This document shows, piece by piece, positions 12,860-24,200 of a stretch of DNA of 64,000 bases. How positions within the stretch are numbered: position 1 is the stretch's first letter; each line of letters starts with the position of its first letter. A program made the translations under genes and the position numbers. The notes under the pieces are model-generated. The model was not told the origin of the DNA, ran no database searches, and worked only from the letters and a program-made list of their open reading frames with translations. The stretch covers positions 434,001 to 498,000 of the forward strand of contig MU405215.1 of NCBI GenBank assembly GCA_022836615.1. Direction: 5' to 3'. Source of the DNA: Annulohypoxylon bovei var. microspora. Lineage: Eukaryota; Ascomycota; Sordariomycetes; Xylariales; Hypoxylaceae.

Positions 12860-13916
12860 GCGAGTTGTAGAAAGGGTTCTTTTCTTTCCCCTTTTCCCTT
12901 TTTCGGTGCATCGGTAGAACGGGGGTTGGCGAATGAAGTAGGGATAGAAAGGACTGGGATGAGGCAAGGTCACGCCATAGGCACGAAATCTGACGAGTAA
13001 TCGGGTACATGAAAACGTCTATTATATATCCTTGGGTATGGGCCAATATTTCTTGGTGAAGGTTTTGGCATGTATTTCACTGTTTCTTTTATTCCCCATC
13101 TCATATGTCATCGTCTCGAATACCCTATCTAGAGGTCATCTGCTTTGCGCTTGTCGGCTATTTGATGTTGTCTGTACTGGATCTCATGCATCGCGAATGG
13201 TATTCGTTGACTGGGTCGAGAATACATTCGTCGGGAAGGGGAAAAAATGCACTGGGTTGCATGGATGGACGGATGCATAGCCTTGGGACGACTGTTATGT
13301 AGCCATGAGCAATCAATTGAACCTGTTGATTTCATATCCATTGTGCTTGCAGTAGTGGATACCTCATGTGGTGAGTCCAATTATCCCAGTGACCCATGCT
13401 CTACTAACAACCAACTTGTCGAGATATTTGAGACTTTAAATATAGGGGAAACCTGGGTACCTGAGAGAACCCTGCGGTCACTTTCATCTACTCAGATTTT
13501 AAAAGTGTTCACTGAAATACTCTACTTGCCATCAAGGTATCTTTCCTAGGAACACATCACCTCAGGGGTAACTGCATATGGATGTACCTTTCAGGTCACT
13601 TATAACATGCTACAAGCTTGCCGCATTAAGGGAAGTGCTTATGTACATTGTATTGTCTAACTTCAATATGATATTTTGAACTGTATACAAAGAAGAGAAG
13701 GAGTCCTAGCTCTGCTAACCAAAGCACAATACACGCTTACTACCCTTCTATACCATAAACCATACCCAAACCCATAGACCATACCATAGACCGATCCGAC
13801 GTCAATAGGCACACATGCCCATCATCCATACCGTGAAGATTTCAAGCTCAATAGTAGAGCAGAAGGGAGACGAGGAGAGCGAGGGATAGGTTCAATAACC
13901 ATCCCTCGACAGGGAT
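12860..13916. other. Intergenic, between convergent genes
   Basis: This is the space between the 3' ends of the TamA-like gene and the GH16 gene. Several short ORFs are present but none shows motif or codon support. It presumably contains both 3' untranslated regions. Confidence 0.5.
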
Positions 13917-14918
13917 TCAATGAGCAGTGCTCAGCGACGGAACACCGGCCGCGGTGCCCTGGTCGAAGCTGCAGATGTTGGCGGCGGCGCAGTGCCCGTA
14001 GCTCGAGGGCTCGGCGGTGTTGTTGTAGATCAGCTCGATCCACTGGATCTGCAGGTTGGCGCTCTGGCCGCTGGCCATGGCGCCGCTCCAGCTGCTGCCG
14101 TCGGACCAGGCGTTGAACAGGAGCGTGGTGGGGTCGACGGGCGCCTGGTACGTGATCTGCGCCACGTGCGTCCCGTCCACGTACCAGTCGCTGGACCCCG
14201 GCGTCCAGTCGTACCGGTGCACGCGCCAGTTCGACCACGACCCCGAGATCGCGATCTCCTTCGTCGCGTTCGGCCGCGACACCCCGCTCACCGTCGACGG
14301 CTGGTTCGTGTAGTGCACCTCGTTCTTCGCGTCCGACGTCAGGAACTCCATGTCCGCCTCCTGCACGTTCGCCGCGGAGGCCGCGTCCTTGTACGTGAAC
14401 ATGGCGGTCACGGCGCCCGACGCGCCCAGCGTGCGCGCGTACATCCGCATCGACACGTACTGGTAGGTCGAGGAGACGCTCTGCAGCTCGGCCGAGGACT
14501 GGAAGTTGCCGTTGCTGGCGGGGTGGCGGTAGGTGCGCAGGGTGAGGTAGGTCTTGGAGTTGGCGTTGGCGTCGGTGTTGGACTGGATGTAGACGTCGTT
14601 CTTGGAGTACTCGTTGTAGACGGCGCCGCTGTCGACCCAGGCCTGGATGGACCAGGTGTTGGTGAAGTTGGTGGTGTTGAAGTAGGCGTGGGTGACGGGC
14701 GCGGCGAGGGCCTGGGTGCGGTTGTTGATGGCGGCCGGCACGCGCGGGTTCGCGATGTTCCGGAAGTCGAAGAACTTCCAGTTGGCGAAGTACGCCGGCG
14801 ACGTGCCGTTCGTCCGGTAGCACTGGCACTGCGACGGGCTGATCGGCGTCGCGGCCTGCGCCGGTTGCGAGGCGAGGAGCCCGAGGCCGAAGGCCCAGAG
14901 GGAACGCGCGGAGACCAT
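13917..14918 (-). CDS. Secreted GH16-type glycoside hydrolase (333 aa)
   Basis: The ATG at 14918 was chosen because it opens a signal peptide (residues 1-22, ending ASQPAQA); the frame stays open 71 codons further upstream but without a signal. The mature protein has a concanavalin-A-like fold pattern. The catalytic signature E-x-D-x-E is at residues 187-191 (EADME), where the first Glu is the nucleophile and the last the acid/base in GH16. A Trp-rich block (SWSNWRVHRYDWTPGSSDWYVDG) follows, typical of the substrate cleft. Such enzymes cut beta-1,3/1,4-glucans or transfer chitin/glucan chains at the wall. Several N-glycosylation sequons are present. The gene is almost uniformly G/C at third positions, in sharp contrast to the flanking DNA. 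Confidence 0.85.
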   Translation of the reverse strand: MVSARSLWAFGLGLLASQPAQAATPISPSQCQCYRTNGTSPAYFANWKFFDFRNIANPRVPAAINNRTQALAAPVTHAYFNTTNFTNTWSIQAWVDSGAVYNEYSKNDVYIQSNTDANANSKTYLTLRTYRHPASNGNFQSSAELQSVSSTYQYVSMRMYARTLGASGAVTAMFTYKDAASAANVQEADMEFLTSDAKNEVHYTNQPSTVSGVSRPNATKEIAISGSWSNWRVHRYDWTPGSSDWYVDGTHVAQITYQAPVDPTTLLFNAWSDGSSWSGAMASGQSANLQIQWIELIYNNTAEPSSYGHCAAANICSFDQGTAAGVPSLSTAH

Positions 14919-17070
14919 GGTTAAGGGGAAAGACGCTGCGGGTCTTGGTTGCGAGGGTATTTTGAATGTCGAGTTGGTGGGGATGAGTAAGTGCTCTGGA
15001 ATGTCGATCTGATGATCTGGTGTTGGAATGGCTACCCTGAGGCTCTTATATAACGATCCTGCTAAGCCTACATTCCGCCATCCCTGGTGACGTTCGAAGG
15101 GCCTGAGCCGCTCCCTGGGTTCTACCTCCAAGAATTAGACCGAGACCTTGCGAAACAGATGCCACCCTAGCCCCGATCGGAGCTGCCTACGCTTGGTAGG
15201 TAAGAATATTTTTCTTCTCCCTAGCCTTCTCCCGGCGATAATCGGTCGGCGTCATGACATATGTGCCCCGCGTGTGGATATGGACGACGCTGCATCGCGA
15301 GTCAGTCGCCGGCAGCTGGCCCGGAGCCATCGTGGCTAACGTCGGTGCGCTAGAGCTATTAGCTCATAGAGCGGCCGCAGCAGATGGGGGTTGAATCTAT
15401 CGCATCTATGGATCGATGGACGGGACAGAAAAAGTCGATCTACCTAGTTGATTCCACAGGATCATAGGGGAAAGACCCTGAGCGCCCACGTTCTTTTCGG
15501 GCAGTTTTTACCGTACAGAGGGTGTGTTGGTAATACCTAAAGGGCATTGTGTGTCCAGAAAGGGGAGGTCAACCCAAGCTTCGTCCATGGATGTTGGAAT
15601 CATTCTCCTTTGAGGATTTGGCAATGCGTTGGTGGCACGTGTAGGCGAAGTTTCAAAACGCGGTAATATGAATCCTTCATCAGTTCCCCGGGCTTACATC
15701 AATTGATCCCTACCCCTGCGCCTCATCCGATCTCAGACTTCCGGTCACGAATCTTTGGTTGTTACCATATGCGTAGGGCTTAACAACGTTACGTCAGGCA
15801 GATGGCTACCACGGCGTTAAGTTGTGACCTGCCATACCGAGCCGTGCCAACCAGTTGCATGTGCTTTCATAAAGACTTGGTCCCCCCTACTACACATCAC
15901 GTTATGACTTGACTGTTCACTCAAATCAAGATTGAAATTTACGTTGGTAATCCTTCGTCACAGACTAATTGTGTTGTACTATATTTTGGACTTGACTTGG
16001 ACTAATATGCTGATGTTTGGCGTAAGTTAGGTCTCAGACTTGTTCCTGACGATCGTGGACTTACACTCGTGATTCGGCGGTCCCGTCGCACTTCAGTCGA
16101 CCTTCGACACAGCTAATAAGACTAAAACGGACAGTCTTATGAGTAGGATCCAAGTGTTAAAGGATTGCCTGGTTATCCGGAGAGTTACTCGGCCGAGTCC
16201 TGGGATCCCGTGACTAATCCGGGGTAACATCTAGTATTCATTGAAAAATGATTGCCGGGTTAGCTCTTCGAGTGTTTCTAGACCCTGGGGTCTATTATAG
16301 CCAACGGGGTTTAAGATGCTAGCTCTGGTTAGTCATTAATTAGACCCGTATGAGAAATATGAGATACAGCCTTAAGGGGCGATGCCGTTCAAACTTCTCG
16401 CTCATCTATCTAGCAAGACTTCACTTATTTAGTGTCCGGTCCCCGTACGCTCTTATGTATATATCATCAAAGTCTAGATCTAAATTGTGAAATCTCTGTA
16501 GACCTTGTTTTCTTGACGAACTCTATATTGACTAAAGCCTTTGAAGACTAGGATCAGTGAAACCTAACTGGGCGTTTATGTCTTCAAGTTAGGCTAGATT
16601 ACACGGATACAGCCTCAAGGTAATAGTACATGGAATCTTACTAGCAATATACCCAGGCCGTTCATGAGGTTTGACTTCTAGGTTAACCCTTGACGTCGTA
16701 GATAAATCGCGACCCTCATCCTGTTGCTGCAAAACAAGAATATGCGGAAGTCAACTTATTAACATCAAGAGGGGCTTTCATTACTAGGTAGGTACCTAGG
16801 TAATTACCCGTAGGTTACATTAGCAGCGTACATTTCGATCTATGAATCACAGCTGTTACACAACCTACCTACGTAGCACGTAGAAGGCTTAGAAGTCGAA
16901 GTTTCTGCTGGCGTATGCTAATGCGCGTCAACTGACTCAATGAATTATCACTGAGATTAGCCCCAACTCCTAGCAACGATATCGTGATTCTTTATACTCT
17001 GCGTCGTTTTTTTTACCTCGGTATGTAGTCGTCAAACTCCAAACCACAGTTCTATACCCCAAGCCACGAT

Positions 17071-17741
17071 CAGTGCTCGGAACCACTACACCAACTACAC
17101 TGAGACCCTTCGTGTAGTTGGTGTATGATATAATTACGAAATCTTCAGTGTAGTGGGTGTAGTGGGTTTTATAAAACGCTCAGTGTAGTTGAATTGGTTA
17201 GGTGTATTACACCTTAACTAGGGGCCTACTATTTCGTATTAGTAAAACTGTTTTTAGGTGAAGCTATTCCCACTTACGTCGTCGCTAACCCCCGCACGAT
17301 CAAGCCACCCCTTGGTCCATTCCGCGAACTCGTCGTCGATTTGGCTAGATGGGATATTATTGATTTAGATAGTTAGATATTAGATTCGGGGCCTTTGAAT
17401 CGGGGTTGCGAAGGTTATCGTCAATAGTAATTCAACGCTGATCAAAGCTTTCGTACGAACGCCACATATATTTGCCACAATAGTTGCCACAGAGGGTATC
17501 TGATGGTATCTGTTAGTAAAATCACCTAATTTAGCAGTGAACACTAACAATTACCAACAAGGGGGCTCTGTACCTACTACAACTCCACAGTTAATACACC
17601 CACTACACCAACTACACCCACGATAGCCTCAAGTACAGTGGATGACTAAATTTAAAAGTGGGACCGTGTAATTGAATTGATTTAGTTGGCTTGGCAGTGC
17701 GTGTACACTGGTGGATTGGCGTGTAGTGGTTCCGAGCACTG
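17071..17741. mobile_element. Non-autonomous hAT-type element (MITE), 671 bp
   Basis: The ends are perfect 21-bp inverted repeats: the left begins CAGTGCTCGGAACCACTACA at 17071 and the right is its reverse complement, ending at 17741. Both sides are flanked by the same 8 bases, GCCACGAT (17063-17070 and 17742-17749), a target-site duplication of the length hAT transposases make. The tip CAGTG fits the hAT consensus YARNG. Subterminal copies of a GTGTAGT(T/G)GG(T/G)GT motif in both orientations (about 17085-17200 and 17590-17640) look like transposase-binding sites. There is no transposase ORF inside, so it would move only with help from another locus. Confidence 0.93.
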
Positions 17742-17931
17742 GCCACGATACACTACCTTGGACGCCATAATTGCTTCCCCACGAGCAAGTTACCTAGGTA
17801 TTTATTAGTTGCCATTAGCTTTTTCTATACCAGTGATACGATACCGCTGTTGACTTAAGCTTTTACGTAGCTTACGTATGCCGAATTTCGTGACTCGGTT
17901 TATAGGGGTGAAAATATTTCTGAACTAAGAA

Positions 17932-18404
17932 CAGGGCTTCCACCAAGTCAAACAAACGAAATTCAAGGCTATTATTTGCTTTGAATCAAATCAAATCAAA
18001 TAAGATATAAAACGATTTATTTGGCGATATCTTAGGTTTGATTTGATTAGTAATCGTTAAAAGTGGAGAAATCACCCCTGATCTAACGCGCCAACCCCAC
18101 GTTAACCCTCGTCAACCATGTCGTCGCGACGCGAAAGCTTAGGCCACTATGCGGCTTTATAACAAGTAGGCAAGGTGACAAAAAGGCTGGGAGATCCGAG
18201 GTTGAGAAGGGGGTAAAACCACCAAGTCAGGGCCAAAATAGGTATATATGTAGGTTTTGTAGACCTCATAATATGAGTATCCACCCAAACAAACTGAAAA
18301 GTCTACTTTGATTTGCCAGTATCGTGAGAAATTTGATTTGATTCAAACAATCAAATCAAACAGCCAATCAAAGCAAATAACCATTTGACTTGATGGAAGC
18401 CCTG
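17932..18404. mobile_element. Second non-autonomous hAT-type element (MITE), 473 bp
   Basis: The inverted ends match at 20 of 21 bases: left CAGGGCTTCCACCAAGTCAA from 17932, right the reverse complement with T for C at position 12, ending at 18404. The identical octamer ACTAAGAA flanks both sides (17924-17931 and 18405-18412), an exact 8-bp target duplication. The tip CAGGG again fits YARNG. Subterminal regions carry repeated ATCAAATCAA units in inverted orientation and a shared TTATTTGCTTTGA block. There is no coding capacity. The end sequences differ from those of the element 190 bp upstream, so this is a separate family. Confidence 0.92.
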
Positions 18405-19726
18405 ACTAAGAAAAGTAGGGAAGCACATTAGAGCTGTGTTGTTCACGTAGTATGCTCTAAAGCAATTGAAAATTGTAGCTACCTACCTACCTACACTATT
18501 AAATGATCTAGTATGCAGGTACAGAAGAATGATCTCTTAGGTACTTTTTCCAATCATATTTTGTCGTCCAGGCCTACCTAGGTAGGTACCGTATGTAGAG
18601 GCAACAAAGTTATAGTCACCCTCCATATAAAACATGTTCCCGACTCAAGTCTAAAATGTTTGATATGATACATGTCATAGCTTACTCGGATAACAAACTA
18701 TCTAGGTATGTACGGCAAGCAATACTAGAAACATTTCATCTGAAGTGCAAGGTACAAATACACTAGCATTATCTTGCATGGGATTTAATCATTGACTAAG
18801 AAAGCCTCTATAAGAATATCAAGGTAGGTAGTGATTTCAGAGATACGATTCTGGTACATGTTCCATACCACTATCTTAATATCAAGCTTTCAACGCTTAC
18901 TCATTTATCAAAAATAGGAGGCAAGTAGGAGTCTACCTAGGTATTAAGGTAGAGATAATTAAATGTAGGCATTTTTTAAAGTGGAATTAATAAAGGGAAA
19001 TGCGGTATGTCCATAGCGAGATCATAGCGAGATCATATAAGCGTTGAAGAGCTTATTCAACAAGCACATTATAATCCTTATCCTCCTAAAACACACTCTC
19101 ATAATGAGCCTATGCTATAATTGAGTAATAAAGAATAGTTTATTTTAAATGCTGCAGACTTTTAGTCTTTTTAAGAGGAGTGATTGGATTATATATGTCT
19201 CTTGAGGCTAGGTACTTAATTGCGCTAAGGACATCAACCTCCTTATTCTCTATGTTTATAGTAGTAGGGTTTATATAACAATTTAATGGGATTATAAATA
19301 CCTACCAATCTTATGGACTATAGTGCCTAAGAGAGGGGAACAAGCTCATTTTTGAGAGACAATTAAATGATGCCGGTTTTGCCCTAGATTATTAATATGT
19401 AGAATGTCCCTTTCATGTACCATTACTCGAAAAACGCGCGTTTGACCAAACCCATCAGGTTAGCGATACGATTATAAATCAAAAACCTGATGATAGAAAC
19501 TCGACTATACCCTTTAAATATGATATCGGGGTTGAGATGAGGAGTGTTATGGGCCGGCACCGGCCTAGGTGGTATTGCGTGATTGTCTAGCAACTGTCGC
19601 CATCGGGGTCGCTATATACTATTCGCTATATCATATATCCTTATAAATAACCACGCCGATGGTCTTAAAACTTCTATAGATTCTAAATAAATCACTTACG
19701 TATAATACCCGGAAGTGATCATTAAG

Positions 19727-20836
19727 ATGCCTACAGAATTCATTAGCTTGACGTTTCCGAACGCGTCTACGGACATCAACCCGATCCCGGGAGCCTCGAT
19801 TGATCCCGAGTTCCTGACCAGATATGCCCGGAACCTGGACGACTATGCCTTCAACTATACCCTAGTGCCGTATGACTCCTCATACTATGACCCATGGACC
19901 ATCGGCGCCACCATCGCGGCAGTGACAAAAAATCTCAAGATTATCATCGCACTCCGCCCTAACACTCTATACCCCACAGTCGCAGCCAAGGCCCTAGCCA
20001 CCCTAGACCAGCTCAGCAAGGGCCGAGCCGTGGTGCACTTCATCGCGGGCGGCAGCGACGTCGAGCAGGCGCGGGAGGGGGACTTCCTGAACAAGGAGGA
20101 GCGCTACGGGCGCCTCGAGGACTACATCAAGATCCTGAAGCGCGCGTGGGCGTCCCAGGAGCCGTTCGACTGGGACAGCAAGTACTACCAGTTCAAGCAG
20201 TTCACGAACAAGGTGCGGCCCGTCAACGGCACGAGCATCCCGGTGTCCGTCGGCGGGTCGTCCGACGACGCGTACCGGATCGGCGGCAGCCTGGCCGACA
20301 TCTTCGGGCTGTGGGGCGAGCCGCTCAAGGAGACCAAGGACCAGATCGACCGCATCTACGCGGAGGCCGACAAGGCCGGGCGCCCCGCGACCGACCGCCC
20401 CCGCATCTGGGTCACGTTCCGGCCGATCGTGGCGGAGACCGAGGAGCTGGCGTGGGCGAAGGCGCACCGCACGCTGGACCTGCTGAAGGGCGCGCGCGCG
20501 GACGGCCGCGGCCGCGTGGCGGCCGGCGCGCCGCCGCCGCAGAACGTCGGCTCCCAGCGCCTGCTGGACATCGCGAAGAAGGGCGAGGTCCAGGACCGCG
20601 CGCTGTGGTACCCGACCGTGACGGCGACGAACGCGCGCGGCGCGTCCACCGCGCTGGTCGGCTCCGTCCAGACCATCGTCGATTCGCTGCTGGATTACGT
20701 GGATCTAGGCGCCGAGCTGATCTCTATTCGTGGGTATGATAATCTGAACGATGCTATTGATTATGGGCGCTACGTGCTGCCGAAGGTGCGCGAGGCGTTG
20801 AAGGAGAGGGAGGGCAAGACTAATGGGACTCATTAG
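19727..20836 (+). CDS. Luciferase-like (LLM class) flavin-dependent monooxygenase (369 aa)
   Basis: Intronless. The first in-frame ATG is 19727; a GTG four codons upstream was not taken. The protein looks like a bacterial-type alkanesulfonate monooxygenase or related LLM enzyme, a TIM barrel using reduced FMN and oxygen: an N-terminal strand with FNYTLVPYDSSYYDPW, then LKIIIALRPNTLYPTVAAK, the conserved LDQLSKGRAVVHFIAGG, EERYGRLEDYIKILKRAW, and IPVSVGGSSDDAYRIGG near residue 170. Substrate cannot be told from sequence; sulfonates, long-chain alkanes or other organosulfur compounds are candidates. Codons from about 20030 to 20680 are almost all G/C-ending while both ends of the gene are ordinary. 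The intronless bacterial-like structure may reflect transfer, but that is inference. Confidence 0.85.
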   Translation: MPTEFISLTFPNASTDINPIPGASIDPEFLTRYARNLDDYAFNYTLVPYDSSYYDPWTIGATIAAVTKNLKIIIALRPNTLYPTVAAKALATLDQLSKGRAVVHFIAGGSDVEQAREGDFLNKEERYGRLEDYIKILKRAWASQEPFDWDSKYYQFKQFTNKVRPVNGTSIPVSVGGSSDDAYRIGGSLADIFGLWGEPLKETKDQIDRIYAEADKAGRPATDRPRIWVTFRPIVAETEELAWAKAHRTLDLLKGARADGRGRVAAGAPPPQNVGSQRLLDIAKKGEVQDRALWYPTVTATNARGASTALVGSVQTIVDSLLDYVDLGAELISIRGYDNLNDAIDYGRYVLPKVREALKEREGKTNGTH

Positions 20837-21248
20837 TAGTACAGAGTACCTAGCATGTACGGGCTTCGAAACTTATGCTTTGAGAATATATGTTAAATGA
20901 GATATGCCTATTTGCTTATCACTGTGCCTGATGCGTGTGGGTGGGGTATGAAAGGGGTTAGGGGTTCCATGTATTGCTGTTAGTACCTATGGATGTACAG
21001 AATCAATTTCAAATGTCACTTTTAGGAAAAGCGTTTCATAAGCGAAAAGTTCATGAGAAAGGAGTGGTTATTCCGACTACAGTGGTCGGGTACTATCAAG
21101 AAGATACATGTTGACTAAACGCCTTGCCTACCATCCTAGGACCACCCATGCGTTCCTAATATTAGGTATCCCAATGTACCTAAGTGCTCATATAATCATC
21201 GAAACACCCGGCCTAGTATCCGCGAGTGTGTAGACATCCCTGGGCCTC
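20837..21248. other. Intergenic, between convergent genes
   Basis: 412 bp between the 3' ends of the flavin monooxygenase and VIT/vWA genes. No feature is visible beyond AT-rich 3' flanks. Confidence 0.5.
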
Positions 21249-24200
21249 TTACTCTATCGGGGCGACCTTCACTTCACTTCGCTCTGGCTCCTGAATGCTA
21301 GCATCTTCGGGATTTGCTGTTGCTTGATCAGTTGAGTCCGCGCTTGCGCCCGATAGTGGCAATTGCTTGCCGGCCAGATGCTCCTGTGCAAATTTATAGA
21401 GCTCAGTTCTCTTGGATTCATCCGGCACCTGCGCAACGATGTAATCGACTGCCTTGATTCTCATTAGGTCCCAAAGATCTTTGCAGTCGAGGAGGTCTCG
21501 CTCTAGAAGGACCACGAAGACAACTGTATAAGCGAGGATACCTGCTGCTGAAGAACTCGAAATCGTATTGGTCTTCAACGCGTATTCCTCTACCTCGTGA
21601 GTTGCGGTGGTTAGCAAAGACCCTAGAATGGAGCTCGCATCGGTATTGATACTCCCATCAAAATTCTGATACCAGAGAAGTTTCGCCACAAATTTCTTGT
21701 GGGAATCTGCCGAATCATCATTGAACGCCGTGCCGTCTAATTTGGGCTCTGGGGTCGTTGACATCAATGAATCAAAATAGTTTTCTACTTGGTGTTTGCT
21801 CTTCTTTTCCTCCTTGATGTTAACTGAAGAGAATGGGCCATGCATCTTAGAAGACACTGTCTTCGCTTGCACCGGGAAATTGACCATCGGCGGCATCAGC
21901 GACGTCGATCCTGGCGCCCGTTTCGCATAGCTTCTTCTCCAACGAGGGCGTATTACCTCCCATGACGTAGTTTGGACCGTCGTACGACAGTGAATTCGAG
22001 GCAACTTACTTTCATTTCCTGCCTCCAAATTATTATTCGACCTTGGCTTGGGACCAGAATAACTGAACCCCTGAAATTGGAGTTGAGCTGTACTGCTGAG
22101 GAAGTTCCCGGGGCGAGAATCGAACCCGTCAGTAGGGTCGGCGCAAAAGTCGAGCGCGTTAGTAGGGCGACTAGCGAATTCATAATCGAAATCAAAATCG
22201 ACAAAATTGGACGAAGGACTAGCGTCTACCGAATATCGTTTAATATGACCAATTGGCTCTGTTGTTGGGTGACGTGTAGTACCTCGTGGTTGAAGGAGAT
22301 CTAGATCATTGGTAGCATCATGTACTGGGATGTCTTGGTCCTCTTCTTTGGACTCGGGGTTTTCCTGTTCAAGGAAGAAACTCGTCCACTTAGACACAAT
22401 CGAGAACCGGCAAGCGAGCTCCGTAGCCTGAGTCGGTGAGAGGGTCTGTTTCCCAGGATATCCCCCGTCATCCACGATGGCTTGTGCAGCAAGATTGTGA
22501 ATTATCGTATCGGGTTGCTTTAGTGTTGTCACAGAGATAGTAGTAGACTGCCGGTCGCCGTTAGATTTGAGTGTTTCAATAGAAATGCTAGTCAATTGGT
22601 CTAATGGTGAGTCGGGCGTGGATAATATGTATATCCTGTTTCCTTGAAAGGCGTTGAGGTTACCAAAATCAGCTGGCGACGCCAAAAATAGGCCATAATC
22701 ACCCTTTCCATCAAGCTTGATGCTCCAAGTGTTGACATGGGTGGTGAGAGCTGCTTTCAGCATAGCAACGACACGATCTTCCCAGCCACCCATACTGGCT
22801 TTCGGGATAACTTCACAATAACCTCCGCCTCGGGAAGCGATCCCTTGTACTAGGGCGTGTGAAACATGAGCGCCAATCCCTAGTGAGAAGAATCGCACTT
22901 CTCCACTTGAGCTGGTCCTGGTATCCTGGACAAGCTTAAGGGTTTCCTCGAGTCGCCAGACTTCTCCATCTGTCAATATAATTACGTCGCAAGGACAAGA
23001 TTTGTCTCTACTGTTAATCATTGCGTCGAGAGCGTTCAGCAACTCGGTGCCTCCCATATTTGCTTTAAACTGTGATTCGACATAATCCAGGGCTATCTGT
23101 AGAGACTCTGAATTGTAGTCTTGGGAGTTCGCCCATAGCTTCTCATATCTAGATCCAAAGGACCAGATATTGAATTTCCGACCGACGGGGATTCCCTTGA
23201 GGAAAAACTTGAGGGAGGATTTCAGAGCGTCAATTTTATCCTTCATAGAACCAGATCTATCAGCTAAGAAGATGACCTCTCCTGTCTTATGAGTTTCCTT
23301 ACTCTCTAGCATGAGTGAAGAGGGGACCATTATCATCATAGCCTTCTGATTTTCGAGGGATGGATGCGATTCAAGCCAGGCGTGAGCATGATCTGCCTTG
23401 CTAGGGGAACTTGTTTCGATGGTTAGGATGAAGTCTTCACGTAAGAATCCTGCCTCAGAGTCCAACTTGATCACGGCAACATCTATGCGTGACTCTTGAC
23501 TTTGTCCCGAGAGATTTGTCCAATTCGAGGATTTGCCCTTGTCGAGGCCTTGATCTAGTAAAATCTTATGACTGTCACTTTTGATATGAACAATTTTCTC
23601 GGCCTCCGTGACTTCAAGTTGAAGAGTTAATGACTGGGGCGTTTCTCTAGTGAGATTTTCACCAATATCGGGAGGAGCACTTCCGTATCTGTTGGCAATA
23701 GCTGTCGGGATAGTGAACGTCGTAATATTCTTCTCTTGTGAAAACTGCCGCTTCAATAATGTGACGTACGTGAGCTCAGCCTCCAGTCTTGTGTTCGCAG
23801 GAATATTTCCCAGAGAGGTCGTGAAGAGTTCAGGGGTATTTTGCTCTAGCAATGCAGCAGTCCGTTGAGCTGCAACCGCTTTCTGGAAAGCGTCTTGAGC
23901 TTCAGCTTTAGGTTTGACCTTAGCTCTTATGATCTTGTCCCGGCCAACCCGACAGGTGAAGCCTGTGACCGTGCATCCACTGGGTAAGGGGAAGACATAT
24001 GATGCTTTAGGTATGGGAATGTCAGCGTTGTTCCAGAAAATTTGCGACACTATCACTTGGGCCGTATCGTCCACAATACGACCATTGATCGAGACCGACA
24101 AAGGCGATAATAAATTTCTTGTGGACTCCTTGAGGACATGATCGGGGAATCTTTTAACAGGACCCCCTGGAAGAATATTGTTATCGTCGTTAGAAGAGGG

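Larger units (their letters stand above)
14919..19726. other. 4.8-kb gene desert with transposon insertions
   Basis: No gene is seen between the GH16 and flavin monooxygenase genes. The first few hundred bases are probably the GH16 promoter. The rest is AT-rich and contains two complete MITEs (17071-17741 and 17932-18404, listed separately), several TACCTAGGTA/CTACCTAC motifs (near 16785, 17795, 18484, 18575, 18937), a duplicated unit ATAGCGAGATC near 19012-19035 and a 9-bp hairpin stem (CATCAGGTT/AACCTGATG) near 19450-19490. Short ORFs lack support. Confidence 0.6.

Noticed and set aside
13920..14924. 334-codon plus-strand and 335-codon minus-strand frames overlapping the GH16 gene
   Set aside because: They exist because the GH16 codons are nearly all G/C at the third position, which removes stops in other frames. 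Their proteins are Arg/Val/Gly-rich nonsense without motifs.
22080..22130. tRNA-like B-box on the minus strand (GGTTCGATTCTCG)
   Set aside because: It lies inside the VIT/vWA coding frame, encodes DGFDSRP, and no cloverleaf with a matching acceptor stem or A-box can be drawn.
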